A stretch of 64,000 nucleotides of DNA from JACDAN01 sp036380355 (GCA_036380355.1 DASVEW010000002.1:1-64000); one strand, 5' to 3'. Shown: positions 18,068 through 26,357, numbered from the stretch's first letter. Made by a program: numbers and translations. The notes: generated from the letters alone by a model not told the origin.

Positions 18068-19210
18068 ATGACCGAGCGCGATACAGAAATCGAGTTCGAC
18101 TTCTTCGAGGAGCCGGCGACCCGGGAGGCGGTCCGCGACGAGCGTCCTCCCCGCCGAACCCGAGGACCGCGCCGTCCTACGGGCCCGCCTTCGGGCCTCA
18201 CGCCGTTGCTACGGCTCGTCGGGCTGATCAGCTTCGCGATCCTGGTCGTCGTCCTCCTCGTCTTCTGGGTCTCGAGCTGTCGCGGCGAGGCGAAGCGCGA
18301 CCGGTACCAGGGCTACATGCAGGACGTCCAGGAGGTCGCCGACAGGTCCGAGCGGATCGGGTCGCAGCTCTCCACGACGCTGACGCGGCCGGAGGTGCGA
18401 CAGCCGGCCCTCGTCCGCACGCTGGACGGGTACGCGCAGCAGCAGGAACAGCTCGTCGCGACGGCGCAGCGCCTCGACCCGCCGGGACCCCTTCGCGAGC
18501 AGCACGAGCACCAGATCGACGCGCTCCAGTTCCGGGTCAGCGGCCTCCGCGGCCTTGCGGACGCGTTCGGCACGCGCAGCGGGAATGCCGGCCGGACCGG
18601 CGGCCTGCTCTCGGCCCAGTACAGGCGCCTGACCGCGAGCGACGTCGTCTGGGACGACCTCTTCTCGGCTCCGGCGGCGCAGGAGCTCCGCAGGCAGGAC
18701 CTTCGCGGGATCAACGTCCCGGACTCGAACTTCGTCTCGAACCCCGATCTCGGGACGGCGCGAGCGATGAGCAACATCTGGCAGCGGGTCCGGGGACAGA
18801 CGGCCGCCGGCGGCGGGGAGGCGACGGCCAGTCCGGGCACGCACGGTCACAACCTCGTCTCCGTGACGGTCGTCGGCGGATCGCGCCTCAACCCGAACGC
18901 GCTGAACAAGATCGTGGCGACGACCGATCTCGCGTTCGAGGTCGTCTTCGAGAACTCCGGCGACTCGACGGAGACAGGCGTCGAGGTCGAGCTGACGATC
19001 CAGAAGGAAACCGAGCCGCTCACCCGCACCCAGCGCGTCGATCTCACGGAGCCGGGCCAAGAGGTTCGCGTGGTGTTCCGGAACGTCGGCCCGGTGCCGT
19101 TCGTCCAGCGGACGACGCTTCAGGTGAGCGTCAAGCCGGTTCCGGGCGAGGAGAACACGGGGAACAACACCGCCGAATACCCCGTGATCTTCTCGTACCC
19201 CGGCGGCTAG
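18068..19210 (+). CDS. Membrane-anchored protein with coiled and CARDB-like domains
   Basis: 380 aa from the ATG at 18068; a GTG at 18038 is possible, but a TACAGT -10-like box overlaps it. Acidic and basic N-terminal tail, one membrane helix (about 47-70), then an extracellular helical region rich in Gln and Arg (about 75-180) and a C-terminal beta-sandwich (about 255-375) with VSVTVVGGSRLNPNALNK and VVFENSGDSTETGVEV, resembling a CARDB adhesion-type domain. Divergent from the wall kinase operon, so a surface or division role is plausible. No enzyme motif seen. Confidence 0.8.
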   Translation: MTERDTEIEFDFFEEPATREAVRDERPPRRTRGPRRPTGPPSGLTPLLRLVGLISFAILVVVLLVFWVSSCRGEAKRDRYQGYMQDVQEVADRSERIGSQLSTTLTRPEVRQPALVRTLDGYAQQQEQLVATAQRLDPPGPLREQHEHQIDALQFRVSGLRGLADAFGTRSGNAGRTGGLLSAQYRRLTASDVVWDDLFSAPAAQELRRQDLRGINVPDSNFVSNPDLGTARAMSNIWQRVRGQTAAGGGEATASPGTHGHNLVSVTVVGGSRLNPNALNKIVATTDLAFEVVFENSGDSTETGVEVELTIQKETEPLTRTQRVDLTEPGQEVRVVFRNVGPVPFVQRTTLQVSVKPVPGEENTGNNTAEYPVIFSYPGG

Positions 19211-19253
19211 GCGCCCGGCGCCTCGCGCCCGACGAATTCCCGCCCTCTCGCTC

Positions 19254-19320
19254 GGGGTCAGACCCCACGCCGACTTTCGCTACACCAGCGGCCCGCTCGG
19301 CTCGCCTGGGGTCAGACCCC
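19254..19320. repeat. Pair of GGGGTCAGACCCC palindromes
   Basis: Two identical 13-bp palindromes at 19254-19266 and 19308-19320, start to start 54 bp, in the gap between two convergent genes. The same pair with 55-bp spacing is at 36604-36671, also between convergent genes. The intervening sequence differs between the two loci. Confidence 0.85.
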
Positions 19321-19359
19321 TTGATACGCGGAGACTCAACCGGCTGATCTGGCCAGTGG

Positions 19360-19842
19360 CTAGCGAGCCATGGCCCTTTCGACCGCTTCCTGTTCCTCAG
19401 GAGACAGTGCGACCGGAGCCTTGCCGTGGTCGAGCTCCTTCACGTAGATGCGGGCGTAGTCCCGGCCCTGGATGGCGCTGACGACGAAGCCGCTACGGGC
19501 GGCGTCGAGGAACGCCAGCGACGCGGACTGATGCCCGCCGGCGCCTTCGTACGCGTCGTAACGGACGACGGACGTGTTCGTGACCGCCCCGTCCACACGC
19601 CGGTCCACCCGGGCGAGCGCGGCGGCGACCTCGTCCACCGCGCGGTGCAGGTCGTCGATCCGAGCCTGGAGCGAGACGGCGAAATCGACGAGGTCGGCCT
19701 TGCCGCCGCCGAGCAGCGTCATCTGGGCCTCGCGCACGCGGCGAAGGCGAAGAGCGAGGAGGAAGACGACGAGCAGGGCGAGCGCGGCGACGGCGCACGC
19801 AGCGATCGCGATCCACGCCGCGGTGGAGGCGGAGACGTCCAT
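19360..19842 (-). CDS. DUF4446 family membrane protein
   Basis: 160 aa: one N-terminal membrane helix (about 8-32), a heptad-like cytosolic stretch (about 50-85), then the DUF4446 signature VVRYDAYEGAGGHQSASLAF and SAIQGRDYARIYVKEL with the ending LSPEEQEAVERAM. The family is widespread in Gram-positive bacteria, often near chromosome-partitioning or wall genes; its function is unknown. The start at 19842 lies 46 nt from the divergent HNH gene, with a TAGGAT box 10 nt upstream. Confidence 0.88.
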   Translation of the reverse strand: MDVSASTAAWIAIAACAVAALALLVVFLLALRLRRVREAQMTLLGGGKADLVDFAVSLQARIDDLHRAVDEVAAALARVDRRVDGAVTNTSVVRYDAYEGAGGHQSASLAFLDAARSGFVVSAIQGRDYARIYVKELDHGKAPVALSPEEQEAVERAMAR

Positions 19843-19888
19843 GTGGGGGCAGATCCTAGAGCCAGCTCGCTATCGTTTTAGCTCTGCC

Positions 19889-20407
19889 ATGAAACAGGTC
19901 CTGGTCCTGAACGCCAGCTACGAGGCGCTGAACGTGTGCTCGGTTCGCCGTGCCCACGTGCTGGTCTACAAGGGCAAGGCCGAAGTGATCGAGGCCTTGG
20001 AGCAGCCGCTTCGCTCGGCAACCGACACCTACCAGTGGCCGCACGTCATCCGCCTCGTGACCTACGTCTCGGTGCCGCGGACCGTCAAGCGGAAGATCTC
20101 GCGCCGGGCCCTGTTCGCCCGTGACGGCTGGCGCTGCGCCTACTGCGGCACGTCGACCGGGCGGCTCACGCTCGACCACATCGTCCCGCGGAGCCGCGGC
20201 GGCGACTCCGTCTGGGAGAACGTCGTCACCTCGTGCGCGCCGTGCAACCTCAAGAAGGGCAACCGGCTCTTACACGAGATCGAGATGGTGCTCCGAACGA
20301 AGCCGCGCGTGCCGCAGCCCGTGCTCTACATCAGACTCGCGACCCCAAAGATCCCGGCCGGGTGGAGGCCCTATCTGCCCGAGCTGGGCGAGGCCACGGC
20401 GGCCTAG
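19889..20407 (+). CDS. HNH endonuclease family protein
   Basis: 172 aa. The N-terminal half (VLVLNASYEALNVCSVRRAH) is the conserved lead-in of a widespread actinobacterial and cyanobacterial HNH family. The nuclease core has a zinc knuckle CAYCG...CAPCN and the HNH triad as LDHIVPRSRGG, W-EN and N. It should bind one zinc and cleave DNA; its biological role is unknown and it is not next to any modification gene. Its TAG stop and the stop of the convergent gene share the tetranucleotide CTAG. Confidence 0.9.
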   Translation: MKQVLVLNASYEALNVCSVRRAHVLVYKGKAEVIEALEQPLRSATDTYQWPHVIRLVTYVSVPRTVKRKISRRALFARDGWRCAYCGTSTGRLTLDHIVPRSRGGDSVWENVVTSCAPCNLKKGNRLLHEIEMVLRTKPRVPQPVLYIRLATPKIPAGWRPYLPELGEATAA

Positions 20408-21198
20408 AGTCGGCAGGCGAGCTCGACCGCCGGCAGATACGGATCGGCATCGTCCGGTCTCAAGGGCTCGTCTTCACGGAAGAGCCGGTCCGTGACGGCG
20501 CGATAGATCAGCGCGCGGAGGAGGAACTGCTCGAAGCGGTCGATGTGGGCGACCGAGTCGAGAATGGTCTCGTCGGCGCCCTCCCAGACCAGGGCGTCGG
20601 CGACCACGATCGCCGCCGCGTACGCCGTCGGCCGCCAGTAGGGCGAGAAGTCGATGATCGCCGGCGGACGCGGGTCGGCGAAAAGGACGTTCCCGGTCAG
20701 GTCACCGTGCACCAGCTGGCTCGGCTCGTCGACGGGCCGGAGCGCGGAGGCCAGGCGTTCCAGGTGCTTGACGCGCAGGAAGTCCTCGACCGGCAGCTCA
20801 CCCCAGGCAACCCGATCGCCCACGACCCAGGGATCGGTCCGGTCGTCGATGAACTCCGGGCGGGCGACGCCCGCGAGCGCGGCGTGAAGTCGCTCGCCGG
20901 CGGCGATGATCTCCGGCCACCGGCGCTCCTCGTGGCGCCCTTCGACCCAGTCCCAGGCCGTCCAGCCGTCGACGACGACCGACTCGTCCACCGCCCGCTG
21001 CGGGCGAGCGACGCGGAAGCCGTCGCAGCGGATCGAGAAGAAGACCTCCGCTTGCCACTCCACGTGCTGAGAATGGTGATCGGCCGGCTTGAAGACGAGA
21101 TCGCCGGCGCGCCACGACTCGCCCATGCCCCCCGCAAGCGGTGTGGCGCCGCCCTCGACGCCGAAGGCCGCGAGCACTCGGGGATCCGGCGGGGCCAT
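20404..21198 (-). CDS. Aminoglycoside-phosphotransferase-like kinase
   Basis: 264 aa of the APH/choline-kinase fold. The catalytic loop is LVHGDLTGNVLF, with the metal-binding aspartate in AIIDFSPYWRP. The N-terminal nucleotide site (GGMGESWRAGDLVFKP) carries the ATP lysine. APH-like proteins outside resistance islands act on small molecules or modified nucleosides, so no substrate is assigned. The ATG at 21198 overlaps the sulfurtransferase stop (TGATG), preferred over a longer 279-aa reading. Confidence 0.85.
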   Translation of the reverse strand: MAPPDPRVLAAFGVEGGATPLAGGMGESWRAGDLVFKPADHHSQHVEWQAEVFFSIRCDGFRVARPQRAVDESVVVDGWTAWDWVEGRHEERRWPEIIAAGERLHAALAGVARPEFIDDRTDPWVVGDRVAWGELPVEDFLRVKHLERLASALRPVDEPSQLVHGDLTGNVLFADPRPPAIIDFSPYWRPTAYAAAIVVADALVWEGADETILDSVAHIDRFEQFLLRALIYRAVTDRLFREDEPLRPDDADPYLPAVELACRL

Positions 21199-21902
21199 CA
21201 GCCCCGCTCGATAGGCAGGCCGAGCGTCTCCCACTGGCTCCACGAGCCGGGGTAGAGCTTCGCTTCACGACCTGCGAGCGCAAGACCGTGGACCGTGACG
21301 GACGACGTGACGCCCGAGCCGCAGTAGGCGACGAGCTCGCCGGGCGGGAGGTCGGGCAGCGGCTCGTTCCACGGTGCGTTCAGGGCGCCGGGGATCCGGC
21401 CGGGAACCTTGTCGATCGGGTTCTCCTCGCCGCGCCAGCGCGGCGCCATCCTCGCATCGACGACGACGAGCTCGCCGAGCCGCTCGGCCAGCTCAGGCGC
21501 GTCGATCGTGTCTCCGGACCGCTCGCGCGGCACGAACGTCGCCGGCTCGATCGCTTCCTCACCCGACGCGAAGGGCCCGCCCCAGGCGTCGATCCCGCCG
21601 AGGAGCACCGCGCAGTCGTCGTGGCCGAAGTGGCGCAGCAGCCACCAGAGCCGCTCGGCACCGCCCATGCTCCCGTAGGCCACGACGTACACGCCCTCGC
21701 CGATCCCGGCCCGCCCAGCCGCGACCACGAACCGCACGGCCGAAGGCAGCGGATGTCGCCCCTGCCCCTCGACGGACAGGTCGGAGAGGTCCTCGTCCAC
21801 GTCGAGGAACGAGGCGCCGGGTATGTGGCCCTCGAGGTAGAGCTCGCGCCCGCGACCCGGATCGCCGAGCTCCCAGCGACAGTCCACGAACTGGTACCGC
21901 AC
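21198..21902 (-). CDS. Thiosulfate/3-mercaptopyruvate sulfurtransferase
   Basis: 234 aa made of two rhodanese domains, an inactive N-terminal one and a catalytic C-terminal one. The active-site loop is AYCGSGVT, with the persulfide-forming cysteine; CG(S/T)GVT favours 3-mercaptopyruvate as donor. GHIPGA and VPGRIPGA are the usual rhodanese landmarks of the two halves. The GTG start at 21902 has no Shine-Dalgarno. Followed by the APH-like gene in the same transcript. Confidence 0.9.
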   Translation of the reverse strand: MRYQFVDCRWELGDPGRGRELYLEGHIPGASFLDVDEDLSDLSVEGQGRHPLPSAVRFVVAAGRAGIGEGVYVVAYGSMGGAERLWWLLRHFGHDDCAVLLGGIDAWGGPFASGEEAIEPATFVPRERSGDTIDAPELAERLGELVVVDARMAPRWRGEENPIDKVPGRIPGALNAPWNEPLPDLPPGELVAYCGSGVTSSVTVHGLALAGREAKLYPGSWSQWETLGLPIERG

Positions 21903-21926
21903 TGTCGCGATTGTGACGGGACGGTG

Positions 21927-22058
21927 CTAAGCGGTCCTGACGAGCCTCACCGGCACCGGCAGAAGACAGCGGGCGCACTCGGTCCACGCCGCCCCCTTCC
22001 GCTCGGCCCGCTCGACCGGCACCGGCGTGGCGCACGTGCAGCTCTCGGCCTTCGACAT
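21927..22058 (-). CDS. 43-aa CxC/CxxC zinc-ribbon-like small protein
   Basis: Starts with ATG after a strong GAGGAGG at 7-nt spacing and ends just before the sulfurtransferase promoter region. The peptide holds SCTCATP and ECARCLLP, a CxC plus CxxC pair able to bind one zinc ion. The third-position GC bias is that of a coding gene. No function known; small treble-clef or ribbon proteins of this size often bind RNA or serve as metal stores. It may be co-transcribed with the sulfurtransferase downstream. Confidence 0.65.
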   Translation of the reverse strand: MSKAESCTCATPVPVERAERKGAAWTECARCLLPVPVRLVRTA

Positions 22059-22070
22059 CGTCTTCCTCCT

Positions 22071-22122
22071 CGGCGTCGCTTGCGACGCCGATCGTGGCCA
22101 TGCCGACTAGGCCGGCGTGGCC
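22071..22122. repeat. Double hairpin repeat, copy 1
   Basis: CGGCGTCGC-TT-GCGACGCCG (22071-22090) followed by GGCCATGCCGAC-TAG-GCCGGCGTGGCC (22096-22122). The second stem and its 3-nt loop recur almost unchanged at 61182-61208, also between divergent genes and also next to a small GC hairpin. Confidence 0.6.
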
Positions 22123-22186
22123 GGTTGCTTGATGCCGCTTCCACGCAGGGTGCAGGAGCCGGCGGACGGACTGGCATCATCCGGCC

Positions 22187-22381
22187 GTGGTTCCCGAGGC
22201 ACCACTCGAAAGCTCGCGCGAGAACCAGCAGTTCGGCCCGAACGGCGAGTACACGGCGAACGACCTCGCGCGCCGCTACGGCGCGAGCCCCGACGAGACC
22301 ATGCGGGACGGCGAGATCGCGTACGCGAACATTCCGGAGTCGGAACCGACGGGCCGCGAAGGCTGGCTTCCCGGCAGCTAG
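22187..22381 (+). CDS. Small hypothetical protein (64 aa)
   Basis: Polar, acidic 64-aa protein starting at GTG, with a FGPNGEYTANDLARRYGASP segment and a Trp-containing C-terminus (GREGWLPGS). Codon usage is GC3-rich like its neighbours, and the ATG of the acetyltransferase follows 2 nt after the stop, suggesting a two-gene operon. No domain recognised. Support is moderate because no clear ribosome binding site precedes the GTG. Confidence 0.55.
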   Translation: MVPEAPLESSRENQQFGPNGEYTANDLARRYGASPDETMRDGEIAYANIPESEPTGREGWLPGS

Positions 22382-22383
22382 GA

Positions 22384-22836
22384 ATGACTGCCGGCCTCAT
22401 CCCGCGGCGGCTCGTGCCGGACAATTTCGCGGTGCCGGAACGGCTCGAGCACGAGCGCTTCAGGCTTCGGATGCTCTCCGTCACGGATGTGGTCAAGGAC
22501 TTCGCGGCGATCAACCATCGCGTCAGACCGGACGGGACGCCTGATCCCTGGAGCGAAACGACGTTCCTCCAGAACCTCGCCGATCTCGGCTGGCACGAAG
22601 TCGAGTTCAAGATTCGCCGCTCCTTCGCCTACACGGTCGCCCGAGCCGACGAGTCCGAGGTCATTGGTTGCGTGTACCTCTATCCGCCCGAGAACGACGA
22701 CTACGACGTCGACGTGACGATGTGGGTGACGCGCGAAGCGTGGAACGAGGGCCTCGACGCCGAGGTCGAGCGCGTGGTGCGCGAGTGGCTCGCGCTCGAG
22801 TGGCCGTTCGAACGACCGTTCTGGCGCGACCGCTGA
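22384..22836 (+). CDS. GNAT-family N-acetyltransferase-like protein
   Basis: 150 aa. Reads as a GNAT core: a first strand with ERFRLRMLSVTDVVKDFAAI, a central EVIGCVYLYPPENDDYDVDVTMWV sheet, and a helix of the type ..EAWNEGLDAEVERVVREWL. The acetyl-CoA pyrophosphate loop (R/Q-x-x-G-x-G/A) is not well conserved, so it may have lost catalysis or use an altered donor site. Convergent with amt, ending 4 nt from it. Confidence 0.7.
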   Translation: MTAGLIPRRLVPDNFAVPERLEHERFRLRMLSVTDVVKDFAAINHRVRPDGTPDPWSETTFLQNLADLGWHEVEFKIRRSFAYTVARADESEVIGCVYLYPPENDDYDVDVTMWVTREAWNEGLDAEVERVVREWLALEWPFERPFWRDR

Positions 22837-22840
22837 AGCC

Positions 22841-24247
22841 CTACGCTGGTTCCGGCTCTGCCTCGGGTACGACGCGCGGCTCGGCATGCGGGTGGTGGTG
22901 GCCGTTCCCCAGCAGGTGACCGTGGGACTCCGTCCCGTAGCCGCCCGGGACCGGGATGTAGAACTCGGGGTAGCCCCACATGCCGTGCTCGGACACGTCC
23001 AGGCCGGCCGTCTCGACCTCGGGCTCGACCCTGATCCCCCACAGCGCCTTCATCGCCCAGAGCGACCCGAAGGACGCGCTGAAGGTGAAGAGGCCGACCG
23101 CGAGCAGGCCGACGGCCTGCGTCCCGAGCTGGTCGAAGCTGCCCGTGTACCAGAGCCCGCCCGTGCCGGTCGCGAGGTTCTCGGCGAGCGCCGGCACGGC
23201 GAAGATCCCGGTCGCGAGGGTGCCCCACACGCCGGCCATCCCGTGAACGGCGACAGCGCCGATCGGGTCGTCGATCCGCAGCCGCTCGACGAGCAGGACA
23301 CCCAGCACGGCGACGACGCCGGCGACAAGCCCGATCACGATCGCAGCCCACGGCGCCACGAACCCGGCGGCCGCCGTGACGGCGACCAATGCCGCGATCA
23401 CGCCGTTCAGCATCATCGAGAGGTCGGGCTTGCGCAGCACGACCCAGGCAGCTGCCACGGCGCCGATGGCGCCCGCCGCGGCGGCGACGTTCGTCGTCAG
23501 CGCGACGTACGCGAAGTAGCCGATGCGGTCGCCGGTGACGACGCCGAGCGTCGAGCCCGGGTTGAACCCGAACCAGCCGAACCAGAGGATCAGCACGCCC
23601 AGCGTCACGAAGGCCATGTTGTGGCCGGGGATCGCGTTCGGCTTCCCGTCCGAGTCGAACTTCCCGATCCGCGGGCCGAGCAGCAACGCGCCGGCGAGCG
23701 CGGCCAGCGCACCCTGGTAATGCACCACCGTCGAGCCCGCGAAGTCCTGCATCCCGCGCGCGAACAGCCAGCCGTCGGGGTGCCAGATCCAGTGCGAGAC
23801 GACCGAGTAGATCAGCGTGAAAACGACCCCGAACGCGAAGTAGACCCACAGCTTCGTCCGCTCGGCCATCGCGCCCCAGACGATCGCCAGCGAGACGGCC
23901 GCGAAGACGACCTGGAAGAAGTACGCAGCGCCGGCAGGCACCGACCCGAACCACGAGAAGGGCTCCGCGCCGATCGCGAGCAGCGTGTCCGACGACGGCA
24001 CGAAGCCCCCGCCGCCGACCAACCCGTTCCCGCCGTCGCCGAACGCGATCCCGAAGCCGACGAGGTAGTAGACGAGCGAGGCGATCCCGAGCACGAGCAC
24101 GTTCTTCGCCGCGATGTGCCCGGCGTTCTTCATCCGCGTCAGGCCCGCCTCGAGGAAGGCGAACCCGGCCTGCATGAACATGACGAGGATCGCCGCGACG
24201 ACCACCCAGACGGTGCTCGCAGCGATGACCAGCTCCTCCGGCGTCAT
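22841..24247 (-). CDS. amt: Ammonium transporter
   Basis: 468 aa, eleven membrane helices in the Amt order, with FMQAGFAFLEAG near the N-terminus, DFAGSTVVHYQGALAAL (family signature with the first pore histidine region), and the conserved AVHGMAGVWGTLATG carrying the second. A cytosolic His-rich tail (SHGHLLGNGHHHPHAE) is unusual. It conducts ammonium into the cell and is gated by the P-II protein encoded just upstream; the starts and stops overlap by 4 nt. Confidence 0.95.
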   Translation of the reverse strand: MTPEELVIAASTVWVVVAAILVMFMQAGFAFLEAGLTRMKNAGHIAAKNVLVLGIASLVYYLVGFGIAFGDGGNGLVGGGGFVPSSDTLLAIGAEPFSWFGSVPAGAAYFFQVVFAAVSLAIVWGAMAERTKLWVYFAFGVVFTLIYSVVSHWIWHPDGWLFARGMQDFAGSTVVHYQGALAALAGALLLGPRIGKFDSDGKPNAIPGHNMAFVTLGVLILWFGWFGFNPGSTLGVVTGDRIGYFAYVALTTNVAAAAGAIGAVAAAWVVLRKPDLSMMLNGVIAALVAVTAAAGFVAPWAAIVIGLVAGVVAVLGVLLVERLRIDDPIGAVAVHGMAGVWGTLATGIFAVPALAENLATGTGGLWYTGSFDQLGTQAVGLLAVGLFTFSASFGSLWAMKALWGIRVEPEVETAGLDVSEHGMWGYPEFYIPVPGGYGTESHGHLLGNGHHHPHAEPRVVPEAEPEPA

Positions 24248-24594
24248 ACCGGCTCCACCTCCTCCAGCCTCATCCCGGTCCGGTTGTGCGTGACGTCGCC
24301 GACCGGCGTCGTCCAGACGATCCCGTCGCCCGACTCGTTGCCGCTTCGCGCGGCGTCCGCGATCGCGGCGACCACGCCGTCGGCGATCTCCTCGGCGACG
24401 ACGAAGGTCAGAACCGCCTTCGGGAGGAACCGCGACTCGAATGTCCGGCCGCGGTACTCGTGCGTGATGCCGCGCTGGCGCCCGTGGCCGATCGCCTCGA
24501 CCACGGTGACGCCAACGTGACCCGTCTGTTCCTCGACCGCGTCGATCACGGTCTCGACGCGCTCGCGGATGACGACTGCCTCGACCTTGACCAT
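24244..24594 (-). CDS. glnB: Nitrogen regulatory protein P-II
   Basis: 116 aa, the usual P-II length. The T loop reads HEYRGRTFESRFLPK, keeping the tyrosine that is modified by uridylylation or adenylylation in other bacteria. The 2-oxoglutarate and ATP loop (DGIVWTTPVGDVTHNRTG) departs a little from the usual GDGKIFV...IRTGE. It should bind Amt and glutamine-metabolism targets. Sandwiched with overlaps between glnA and amt, so this is a GlnK-like, ammonium-transport-linked P-II. Confidence 0.93.
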   Translation of the reverse strand: MVKVEAVVIRERVETVIDAVEEQTGHVGVTVVEAIGHGRQRGITHEYRGRTFESRFLPKAVLTFVVAEEIADGVVAAIADAARSGNESGDGIVWTTPVGDVTHNRTGMRLEEVEPV

Positions 24595-26042
24595 CAGCAG
24601 TCGAAGTAGAGGCCGAACTCCGCGGGATGAGGCCGAAGGCGCACGACGTCGACCTCGTTCTCGCGCTTGTAGCCGATCCAGGTGCGGACCAGCTCCTCGC
24701 TGAAGACGCCGCCCTTGGTGAGGAACTCGTGGTCCGCTTCGAGGGCGTCGAGCGCCTCGCCGAGCGACGAGGGAACCTGCGGAACCTCGCCGTGCGTCTC
24801 CTCGAAGAGGTCGTAGTCGGCCGGCGCGCCCGGGTCGAGCCCGCGCTCGATCCCGTCCAGCCCCGCCATCAGCATCGCGGCGAAAGCCAGGTACGGGTTG
24901 GCCGCGGCATCCGGGCAACGGAACTCGATCCGCTTCGCCTTCGGCGCGTCCGAGTACATCGGGATCCGGATGCAGGCGGAGCGGTTCCGCTGCGAGTACA
25001 CGAGATTGACCGGCGCCTCGTAGCCGGGCACGAGCCGGCGGTACGAGTTCGTCGTCGGCGCGCAGAACGCCAGCAGCGCAGGCGCATGCGCCAGAAGCCC
25101 GCCGATGTACGAGCGGGCCGCGGCCGAGAGGCCGGCGTAACCGTCGCCGTCCGCCATCAGCGTCTCGCCGCCTTTCCAGAGCGACTGATGCGTGTGCATG
25201 CCCGAGCCGTTGTCGCCGAACAGCGGCTTCGGCATGAAGGTGACCGTCTTGCCGGCCGCGCGGGCGACGTTCTTGACGATGTACTTGTACGTCATGACCT
25301 GGTCGGCCATGCGCGTGAGCGGCGCATAGCGGAGGTCGATTTCGCACTGGCCGCCGGACGCCACCTCGTGGTGGTGGAACTCACACGGGATGCCGAGCCG
25401 CTCGAGGGTCAGCACCATCCGCGTGCGCAGGTCGTGCATCGTGTCGTGCGGCGCCGGTGGGAAGTAGCCCTCCTTCTCGCGCACCGTGTAGCCGAGCCCC
25501 GGCTTGCCGGAGTTCCAGTGGCCTTCGGCCGAGTCGACCGCGTAGTGCGAGTGGTTCGGCCCCAGGTCGTAGGACACCTCGTCGAGCACGAAGAACTCGC
25601 ATTCGGGCCCGAAGTAGGCCGTGTCGGCGATCCCGCTCGCCTCGAGGTAGGCCTCCGCCCGCTTCGCGACGCCGCGGGGATCCTTCCCGTACGGCTCGCG
25701 CGTGACGGGGTCGGCGATCTCGCAGACGATCGAGAGCGTCGGCGCCTCGGTGAACGGGTCGAGGATCGCGCTGCCCGCGTCCGGCATCAGGAGCATGTCC
25801 GACTCGGAGATGCCCTGCCAGCCGCGGATCGAAGAGCCGTCGAAGCCGAGCCCGTCGTCGAAGGAGGACTCGTCGAACGCCGAGATCGGCAGGGTCATGT
25901 GCTGCCAGGTCCCGAGCAGGTCGCAGAACTTCAGGTCGACCATCTGTGCCTGGGTCTGGCCCGCCCAGGCGATCGCCTCCTTGGCCGCGGGCGCCGTCTT
26001 GGCCCCGTTCGCCAGGTAGTGCCTCGTCTCGATCTCGCTCAC
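24594..26042 (-). CDS. glnA: Glutamine synthetase type I (beta-like)
   Basis: 482-aa dodecameric enzyme joining ammonia and glutamate. Motifs: GFDGSSIRGW, the catalytic FHHHEVASGGQCEIDLR metal sites, KPLFGDNGSGMHTHQSLW, and NRSACIRIP. The tyrosine in DYDLFEETHGEVPQ sits where the adenylylation Tyr of the beta subtype lies, together with the 25-residue insertion (GPNHSHYAVDSAEGHWNSGK region). The GTG start follows GGAGGG. It is preceded by a conserved attenuator-like leader and a promoter; glnB and amt follow in the operon. Confidence 0.93.
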   Translation of the reverse strand: MSEIETRHYLANGAKTAPAAKEAIAWAGQTQAQMVDLKFCDLLGTWQHMTLPISAFDESSFDDGLGFDGSSIRGWQGISESDMLLMPDAGSAILDPFTEAPTLSIVCEIADPVTREPYGKDPRGVAKRAEAYLEASGIADTAYFGPECEFFVLDEVSYDLGPNHSHYAVDSAEGHWNSGKPGLGYTVREKEGYFPPAPHDTMHDLRTRMVLTLERLGIPCEFHHHEVASGGQCEIDLRYAPLTRMADQVMTYKYIVKNVARAAGKTVTFMPKPLFGDNGSGMHTHQSLWKGGETLMADGDGYAGLSAAARSYIGGLLAHAPALLAFCAPTTNSYRRLVPGYEAPVNLVYSQRNRSACIRIPMYSDAPKAKRIEFRCPDAAANPYLAFAAMLMAGLDGIERGLDPGAPADYDLFEETHGEVPQVPSSLGEALDALEADHEFLTKGGVFSEELVRTWIGYKRENEVDVVRLRPHPAEFGLYFDC

Positions 26043-26066
26043 CGTTTCCCTCCTTGAACGCGAAAA

Positions 26067-26106
26067 AGCCCCAGGACTCCCGAGAGTCCTGAGGCTCCAT
26101 TGCCTC
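26067..26106 (-). promoter_or_regulatory. glnA leader: antiterminator and terminator hairpins
   Basis: In transcript direction: GAGGC-AATGGA-GCCTC (26106-26091) can form a 5-bp hairpin. The same GCCTC is also part of a 13-bp terminator stem AGCCTCAGGACTC-TCGG-GAGTCCTGGGGCT (26096-26067) followed by five T (26067-26063) and then the Shine-Dalgarno. The two folds exclude each other. The second glnA leader (31950-31986) has the same layout with a conserved AAYGGR loop. Confidence 0.75.
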
Positions 26107-26140
26107 GGCGCGCGCCGTCGGCGGCGCGTGCCTGGATCGC

Positions 26141-26170
26141 ACTGTAGGACACCGGGCGGACGGAGCGCAA
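26141..26170 (-). promoter_or_regulatory. glnA promoter
   Basis: TTGCGC (26170-26165), 18-nt spacer, TACAGT (26146-26141) on the minus strand. It predicts a start near 26134 and a leader of about 92 nt that also contains a GC-rich hairpin before the attenuator. Confidence 0.55.
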
Positions 26171-26237
26171 CCGTCCGATCGGCCAGGGCTCGAAGAGCGC
26201 CTTGCGGGTTCGAGGAACCTGGCCTCAGACTGGCGCG

Positions 26238-26357
26238 GTGGCAGACGCCTGGGAGCGGGAGGACATCAACGCGCTCGTCCTCGCGGTTCTGGACATCAAG
26301 GCACTGCTGATCGAGTTGCTACAACTGCTCGGAGACGATGACGAAGAAGCGGAGTAG
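26238..26357 (+). CDS. Small acidic protein (39 aa), doubtful
   Basis: GTG-started frame encoding a 39-aa, leucine-rich acidic peptide (EDINALVLAVLDIKALLIEL) that would form one amphipathic helix, ending in DDDEEAE. It overlaps the next small frame by 20 nt. GC3 is coding-like and hydrophobic residues are spaced as in a helix, but there is no Shine-Dalgarno. It may be a small partner of the following peptide. Confidence 0.35.
   Translation: MADAWEREDINALVLAVLDIKALLIELLQLLGDDDEEAE

Noticed and set aside
22117..24520. Long Arg/Pro-rich frames opposite amt and other genes
   Set aside because: They are high-GC antisense shadows with no domain and no ribosome binding sites.
26043..26100. A leader peptide starting MEPQDSRESWGFF before the first glnA
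   Set aside because: The second glnA leader has ACG instead of ATG at the matching place while the RNA structure is kept, so the RNA rather than a peptide is conserved.
26043..26140. Known glutamine riboswitch (glnA or downstream-peptide motif)
   Set aside because: The conserved bases of those cyanobacterial RNAs are absent; only the gene context agrees.
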